Origin: Streptomyces griseorubiginosus
GTDB lineage: Bacteria > Actinomycetota > Actinomycetes > Streptomycetales > Streptomycetaceae
NCBI RefSeq assembly: GCF_001514195.1
Contig: NZ_KQ948738.1
Location: forward strand, 397,207-461,206
Length of the DNA: 64,000 nucleotides
Direction of reading: 5' to 3'
Shown: positions 60,055-64,000 of the stretch, piece after piece
How the letters are laid out: every line of letters begins with the position of its first letter
Numbering within the stretch: the first letter of the stretch is position 1
Translations under genes and position numbers: made by a program
Notes under the pieces: generated by a model
The model's database searches: none
Told to the model about the DNA's origin: nothing
Seen by the model: the letters and a program-made list of their open reading frames with translations, nothing else

Positions 60055-60494
60055 GGCGCCCCCGTGCGGGGCGAGGGCAACCCGGCGGCCCAGTCGGTGA
60101 CGGTGACGGTGGTGCCCTCGCCGGGGCGGCTGTCGAGGGTGAACTCCTGGACCAGCCGTTTGGCCCCGCTCAGGCCCATGCCCAGTCCGCCCCCGGTGGT
60201 GTAGCCGTCGGTCATGGCGAGGTCGACGTCCCGGATGCCGGGGCCGTTGTCCACGAAGGACAGGCGCAGTCCGCGGGCGGCGCCCTCCTCCAGGGTCGTC
60301 ATCTCCACGTGCCCGCCACCGCCGTGCACCAGGGTGTTGCGGGCGAGTTCGCTGGCCGCGGTCACCAGTTTCGTCTGCTGGACCAGGCCGAAGCCGAGTC
60401 CGGCGGCGGCCTGACGGACCTGCTGGCGCACCCAGGCCAGGTCGGCGTCCGAGGCGATGGGCAGCCGGGCGGTGGGGGCGGGTGGGGCATGCAT
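60051..60494 (-). CDS. rsbT: RsbT-like serine kinase
   Basis: A 147-residue GHKL ATPase. The N box is ELARNTLVHGGGG, then DNGPGI and GGLGMGLSGAKRLVQEF, ending in a glycine-rich GEGTTVTVT. In the Bacillus system RsbT phosphorylates RsbS and RsbR and then switches on a phosphatase. ATG 60494 shares a base with the RsbS stop (TGATG). GGAAGGGG lies upstream. It is the third gene of the operon. Confidence 0.9.
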   Translation of the reverse strand: MHAPPAPTARLPIASDADLAWVRQQVRQAAAGLGFGLVQQTKLVTAASELARNTLVHGGGGHVEMTTLEEGAARGLRLSFVDNGPGIRDVDLAMTDGYTTGGGLGMGLSGAKRLVQEFTLDSRPGEGTTVTVTDWAAGLPSPRTGAP

Positions 60495-60913
60495 CAAGCA
60501 TCCCCTTCCGGGTGTGCGGGGGCGGCCGACCCGGGGCCGCGCCCGAGGAGGGACAGCGCCCTGTCGACGTCCAGGGCCGTCACCAGGCCGGGCAGGGTGA
60601 GGCCCAGTTCGACCAGGGTGATGGCCACGGCGGGCCGCATCCCGGCCACGACGGTCCGGGTGGCGAGGAGTCGGGCGTTGGCCGCGATCTCGGCGAGGAT
60701 GCGGCCGAGGAAGGAGTCGACGATCTCCACCCCGGAGATGTCGATGACGACTCCGCCCACCGGCACCGGGTGGTGGGCGATGCGGTGGGAGATGTGGTCC
60801 TGGAGCTGCTCGGCGGTGGCGTCGTGCAGCTCTCCCTGCAGGGTGACCAGCAGGACGTCTCCCAGTGCCAGGACCGGCACCGAGGAGGCGGGGGTGGCGG
60901 GGAGGCCGCTCAC
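60494..60913 (-). CDS. rsbS: RsbS-like STAS protein
   Basis: A 139-residue single STAS-domain protein: VLALGDVLLVTLQGELHDATAEQL, VVIDISGVEIVDSFLGRILAEIAANARLL. Ser67 in IVDSFLG fits the phosphorylation site of RsbS. It is the core scaffold of the stressosome that holds RsbT. GTG 60913 overlaps the RsbR stop (GTGA), and its own stop overlaps the RsbT start. Confidence 0.92.
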   Translation of the reverse strand: MSGLPATPASSVPVLALGDVLLVTLQGELHDATAEQLQDHISHRIAHHPVPVGGVVIDISGVEIVDSFLGRILAEIAANARLLATRTVVAGMRPAVAITLVELGLTLPGLVTALDVDRALSLLGRGPGSAAPAHPEGDA

Positions 60914-61806
60914 CGCGGGCTCCCTCCCTGGGCCGGGCCCTGGGAGACGACGATGCCCTGCTCGGTGAGCGCGTAGGCCAGGGCGTCGGCCAGGCCGGCC
61001 CGGGTGATGATCGTCCCGAGGTCGATGCCGAGGTGGACGATGGTCTGCGCGATCGCGGGACGGATGCCGGAGACGATGCACTCGGCGCCCATCAGTCGGG
61101 CCGCGGCGACCGTCTTCATCAGGTGCTGGGCGACCAGCGAGTCGACGGTCGGGACCCCGGTGATGTCGAGGATGGCGTACCGGGCCCGCTGGTCCACGAT
61201 CGCCTCCAGCAGGCTCTCCATCACGACCTGGCTGCGGGCGCTGTCGAGGGTGCCGATGAGGGGGACGGCGACGATGCCCTCCCACAGCTTGATGACGGGG
61301 GTGGCCACCTCGAGCAGTTGGAGCTGCTGCCGGGCGATGAGTTCCTCGCCGGCGCTCACGCTGGTCTCCATGACCACCAGGCGCAACGTGCCCATCAGGA
61401 CGGTCAGCGCGAGCAGACAGGCCTCGAGGTGCTCGCTGGAGGAATCCTCAAACTCGGCCCTCAGCAGGGTGAGAGTCGGCTCGCGCAGACCCGCGACCTC
61501 TCCGGCGATCTGGGAGGAGCTGAATCCGGCCTGGGTCCGGGAGGCGGCCATCCGCCCGAGCTGGTCCCTGACGGCGGCGAAGCCCGGGGCCTGCACGTCC
61601 TCAAGACGGCCGGAGCGCGCCACGTCGGCCAGGGCGTCCACGACGGCCTTGCAGGCCTCGACGGCCTCGTCACGTGAGACGGTGAAGACGGTACGGAACA
61701 GAGGCGCGTCCGCCCAGCGCTGGGCGATCTGTTCGCGCCTGCGTTCCAGGAACCCGCCGAGTTCCTTCGCCACCCCGTCGGCCGTGTCGTGCTCCGCCAC
61801 CTGCAT
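60910..61806 (-). CDS. rsbR: RsbR-like stressosome sensor
   Basis: A 298-residue protein with an N-terminal helical sensor domain of the RsbR/globin-like type (GGFLERRREQIAQRWADAPLFRTVFTVSRDEAVEACKAV...) and a C-terminal STAS domain (IVAVPLIGTLDSARSQVVMESLLEAIV...YAILDITGVPTVDSLVAQHLMKTV). The Thr/Ser residues in GVPTVDS are the likely RsbT targets. ATG 61806 follows GGGAGACG. It is the first gene of the five-gene operon. The N-terminal domain gives the signal input, which cannot be named here. Confidence 0.9.
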   Translation of the reverse strand: MQVAEHDTADGVAKELGGFLERRREQIAQRWADAPLFRTVFTVSRDEAVEACKAVVDALADVARSGRLEDVQAPGFAAVRDQLGRMAASRTQAGFSSSQIAGEVAGLREPTLTLLRAEFEDSSSEHLEACLLALTVLMGTLRLVVMETSVSAGEELIARQQLQLLEVATPVIKLWEGIVAVPLIGTLDSARSQVVMESLLEAIVDQRARYAILDITGVPTVDSLVAQHLMKTVAAARLMGAECIVSGIRPAIAQTIVHLGIDLGTIITRAGLADALAYALTEQGIVVSQGPAQGGSPR

Positions 61807-61861
61807 CGTCTCCCTGCCGCTGTCTCGTCAACCCACCTCACCGCGGGCCATCTTGCAATTA

Positions 61862-61875
61862 TTGCCTTATGACAA
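61862..61875. promoter_or_regulatory. TTGCC-N3-TGACAA box upstream of rsbR
   Basis: TTGCCTTATGACAA lies in a locally AT-rich stretch 56 bp upstream of the rsbR start. Two similar boxes in inverted orientation occur at 63859-63889. It may be a promoter element or a site for a shared regulator. Confidence 0.4.
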
Positions 61876-61914
61876 ACATTATCGTCGCCGCCCACCCCGA
61901 ACAACACGGGATCG

Positions 61915-63108
61915 TCACAACCGACCGGAGCCTTCCTCACCGCCGTCGGGCCGCCCGCGCCAGTCCAGGCAGACGATCAAGGCGTCGTCGTCCGCGAGGG
62001 CTTCACCGCGATGACCGGTCAACTCCCGCAGAATCGCACGCGGCACCTCGGCGGCGGGCAGCAGCCGGGTGGCGTGGATGGCCCGTGTGAGGGCCGCGTC
62101 GCCGTACTTCTCGCCACGCGGGGAGGCCACGGTGTGCACTCCGTCACTGACGAAGACGAGCCGGTCCCCCGGCTCCACCTGGAAGTCCTGGGCGGTGTAG
62201 TCCGTCTCCTCGAACATGCCCAAGGGCAACTGGGCGTCGAACTCGACGCGTTCCACGGTGCCCTCGCGCAGCCGCAGCAGCTGGGGGGAGCCCGCGTCCA
62301 CGACGCTCGCCCGGCCGGTGCTCAGGTCGAAGTCGAACATGAGGACCGACAGATAGCAGCGCCCCTGGTAGTGGGCGTAGACCGCCTGGTCCGCCAGAGC
62401 GGCCTGGTCGGCGATGGGGATGTCGGCCCGCCGGGCGTTGCGCAGGGCGTTGATGGCCAGGTTCGTCAGGAGGGACGCCTCTATGCCCTCCCCCATGCCG
62501 TTGGTCACGTAGAGGCTCAGATGGTCTGCGGTGGCGGACCAGTCGAAGTTGTCGCCGAAGATGGCGTACGCCGGTTCCAGCTGGGCCGCGAGGTCGAACT
62601 CCGGGCGGGAGCAGGCCCGTCCGGGCAGCAGCTGCCACTGCATCTCGGCGGCCAGGGTGAGCCGGTCCTTGCGGCGCGCCTGGAGGTAGAGGTCGGTGTC
62701 GCGCTCGGCCACGAGCACCTCGTGCCCGAGCACGTCGGCGATCTCGACCAGTTCGGACTCGTACCGGCGGGCCTCGTCGGCCGTGGCCAGCGTGACCGTC
62801 AGCACGCCGAGGCGGTCGCCGCGCACACTGACCGGCAGGTGCAGACGGACCGGCCCGTCCCGGAGGTCCTCGCGGTACGGCCGCTGGGAACCGAAGGCCC
62901 GGCCGGCCGGACTGTTGTGCACGGAGACCGGGTCCAGCGTGTGCGGCAGCACCGACACCGGCTGGAGGACCGTCAGGCCGTAGTCGGCCATGAACAACTC
63001 GACGGACCGGGCGCCGTACCGTTCGACGAGGACGGCACGCACGGCGTCGAGAAGCTCGTGGGGAGCCGCTGTCCGCAGGGCGCGTTCAGCGGCCTCGAAT
63101 CTGTTCAC
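61915..63108 (-). CDS. SpoIIE-like PP2C-family protein (copy 2), second metal Asp changed
   Basis: A 397-residue paralogue of the protein at 55841-57019, with the same N-terminal GAF-like half (MADYGLTVLQPVSVLPHTLDPVS) and PP2C half (MQWQLLPG, GDNFDWSATADHLSLYVTNGMGEGI). The Asp of the second motif is Asn here (VTNGMGEG, where copy 1 has VTDGMGEG), while VFVSDG and ADDDALIVCLDW are intact. GTG 63108 is a likely start, but no strong ribosome site is visible. It is divergent from MarR copy 2. It lies 108 bp after the rsbR promoter region and probably serves the same switch. Confidence 0.84.
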   Translation of the reverse strand: MNRFEAAERALRTAAPHELLDAVRAVLVERYGARSVELFMADYGLTVLQPVSVLPHTLDPVSVHNSPAGRAFGSQRPYREDLRDGPVRLHLPVSVRGDRLGVLTVTLATADEARRYESELVEIADVLGHEVLVAERDTDLYLQARRKDRLTLAAEMQWQLLPGRACSRPEFDLAAQLEPAYAIFGDNFDWSATADHLSLYVTNGMGEGIEASLLTNLAINALRNARRADIPIADQAALADQAVYAHYQGRCYLSVLMFDFDLSTGRASVVDAGSPQLLRLREGTVERVEFDAQLPLGMFEETDYTAQDFQVEPGDRLVFVSDGVHTVASPRGEKYGDAALTRAIHATRLLPAAEVPRAILRELTGHRGEALADDDALIVCLDWRGRPDGGEEGSGRL

Positions 63109-63230
63109 GATGAGCAATACACCATCTTTCGTCGGGGGACGTGGGACCTCGCTCGGGAGACCCGCCATGTGCACGAGCTGTGTCGGTCGCGGCGGCCCGC
63201 CGGGGGCCGGGCCCGCGCCTAGTACGCTGA

Positions 63231-63248
63231 CAGGCACCCCAGTGCCTG
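63231..63248 (+). promoter_or_regulatory. Palindrome over the leader of MarR copy 2
   Basis: CAGGCACCCCAGTGCCTG has perfect 7-bp arms and lies 7 bp before GTG 63256, covering the translation start region. In the MarR family such palindromes are often autoregulatory operators; a leader hairpin is the alternative. Confidence 0.55.
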
Positions 63249-63255
63249 CGAGAGT

Positions 63256-63735
63256 GTGACCGTGACTGCCTTCCGCCGCCCCGCCGCCGATGAGGTGGCG
63301 CGCGTGACCACGACGGCCGTCGAGTTGCTGGAGTTCGTGTGGGGCAGGGCCTCGACCGCGCCGGCCTCGGCGTCCCAGCTGCGGGTGCTGCACATCCTCG
63401 AGCACCATGACGGCATCAACCTCCGCGCTCTCGCCGAGTCGCTGGCCTCCACGCCGCCGTCCACGAGCCGGCTGTGCGACCGGCTGGTGGCCGCCGGCTT
63501 CGTCGAGCGGGTGACGGGTGTCCAGGACCGCCGCGAGGTGAGGCTGCACCTCAGCAGCCGGGGCCGGGCTTTCCTGGCCGATCTGCGGGCCCGCCGGGAG
63601 AAGGAGCTGAGCAGGGTGCTGGCGGACATGCCCGCCGCCCAGCGGGTCGCGCTGCTGGAGGGGCTGGAGGCCTTCTGCGCCTCGGCGGCGACACAGCTGC
63701 ACGACACCCACGGGTCCGACAGCCGGACCGCCTGA
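63256..63735 (+). CDS. MarR-family regulator (copy 2)
   Basis: A 159-residue MarR protein: ASASQLRVLHILEHHDGINLRALAESLASTPPSTSRLCDRLVAAGFVERVTGVQDRREVRLHLSSRGRAFLADL. It shares SRLCDRL and RREVRL with copy 1 (55318-55806). GTG 63256 is the annotated start. It is divergent from the SpoIIE-like copy 2, with a palindrome in its leader, so it may regulate both. The ligand is unknown. Confidence 0.88.
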   Translation: MTVTAFRRPAADEVARVTTTAVELLEFVWGRASTAPASASQLRVLHILEHHDGINLRALAESLASTPPSTSRLCDRLVAAGFVERVTGVQDRREVRLHLSSRGRAFLADLRARREKELSRVLADMPAAQRVALLEGLEAFCASAATQLHDTHGSDSRTA

Positions 63736-63858
63736 ACCGCGCCACGCGGCACCGGTGCCGCCGTCACCCCTCGGCGACGGCGCCCCACGCACGGAGCGGT
63801 CTCCGTCAACCGGAGCATTCCAGGTCCTTCCCCGCGCACGTCCGACACGGCCACTTTG

Positions 63859-63889
63859 TTGCCTCCTGACTATTGTTGTCAAACGGCAA
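63859..63889. promoter_or_regulatory. Inverted pair of TTGCC-N3-TGAC boxes near the window end
   Basis: TTGCCTCCTGACTA (63859-63872) and TTGTCAAACGGCAA (63876-63889) are inverted copies of one motif, three bases apart. The 63736-64000 stretch has no gene I can support. The pair may belong to the promoter of a gene beyond the window. Confidence 0.45.
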
Positions 63890-64000
63890 CAGTGCGCTTT
63901 CGCGGCCCTTACTCCGACTCGCTTACCCCGAATCGGCGCGAACTGTGATGGTTGTGTGCCATCTCTCTCGAACGAGTGGTATCGGCCCCTGTCAGGCGTT

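Overview
The window looks like a chromosomal segment of a Streptomyces or close relative. GC content is very high, third codon positions are almost all G or C, GTG starts and ATGA/GTGA stop-start overlaps are common, and the gene content is typical of the genus: an aromatic type II polyketide cluster, F420-type oxidoreductase, many LacI, TetR, IclR and MarR regulators, sugar and betaine ABC importers, and RsbRST/SpoIIE signalling genes. I saw no tRNA, rRNA, CRISPR array, insertion sequence or phage gene.

Layout. 1-309 is the tail of a LacI-type regulator. 384-18112 is an aromatic polyketide region. Tailoring and accessory genes lie on the minus strand: an NmrA-type reductase, a FAD monooxygenase, a condensation-like acyltransferase, an F420/LLM oxidoreductase, a P450 and a TetR regulator. 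On the plus strand are an MFS exporter, an atypical OmpR-type regulator, and a biosynthetic operon in the order known from angucycline clusters: cyclase (here doubled), KS-alpha, KS-beta, ACP, ketoreductase, aromatase/cyclase. These are followed by an alpha/beta hydrolase, a lipocalin-like protein, a 63-aa protein, a phosphopantetheinyl transferase and a 46-aa peptide. 18198-26597 holds housekeeping-like genes: a DEAD-box helicase, an EEP nuclease/phosphatase, and an Hsp90-family gene between two repeat or TPR-type proteins. 26848-37882 is a carbohydrate unit: an ABC importer, an intracellular (alpha/alpha)6 glycosidase, a large secreted glycoside hydrolase and two LacI regulators.

38074-55082 is a choline/glycine-betaine to glycine catabolic island: purU, an IclR regulator, sarcosine oxidase gamma, a fused delta-alpha polypeptide, sarcosine oxidase beta, a dimethylglycine-dehydrogenase-like enzyme, a betaine ABC importer with a double permease, betaine aldehyde dehydrogenase and choline dehydrogenase. 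A GTTGC-N6-CGCAAC type palindrome, usually with a second weaker copy 19 bp away, sits before purU, iclR, the dimethylglycine dehydrogenase, betB and betA. This makes the IclR protein the likely regulator of the whole island. 55318-63735 is a stress-signalling block: RsbR-RsbS-RsbT, an RsbT/RsbX-like fusion and a GAF-SpoIIE phosphatase in one overlapping operon, flanked by two paralogous pairs of MarR regulator plus SpoIIE-like phosphatase.

The most unusual signals are five. (1) Eight copies of an RGAACA-N-CGTTCT motif, spaced 18-20 bp, lie before the monooxygenase and in the TetR/MFS intergenic region. (2) The paired IclR-type palindromes form a consistent set. (3) A delta-alpha sarcosine oxidase fusion runs through a Streptomyces-type intergenic repeat. 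(4) Tandem repeats span the stop codons of three separate genes. (5) The two phosphatase paralogues have each lost a different metal-binding Asp.
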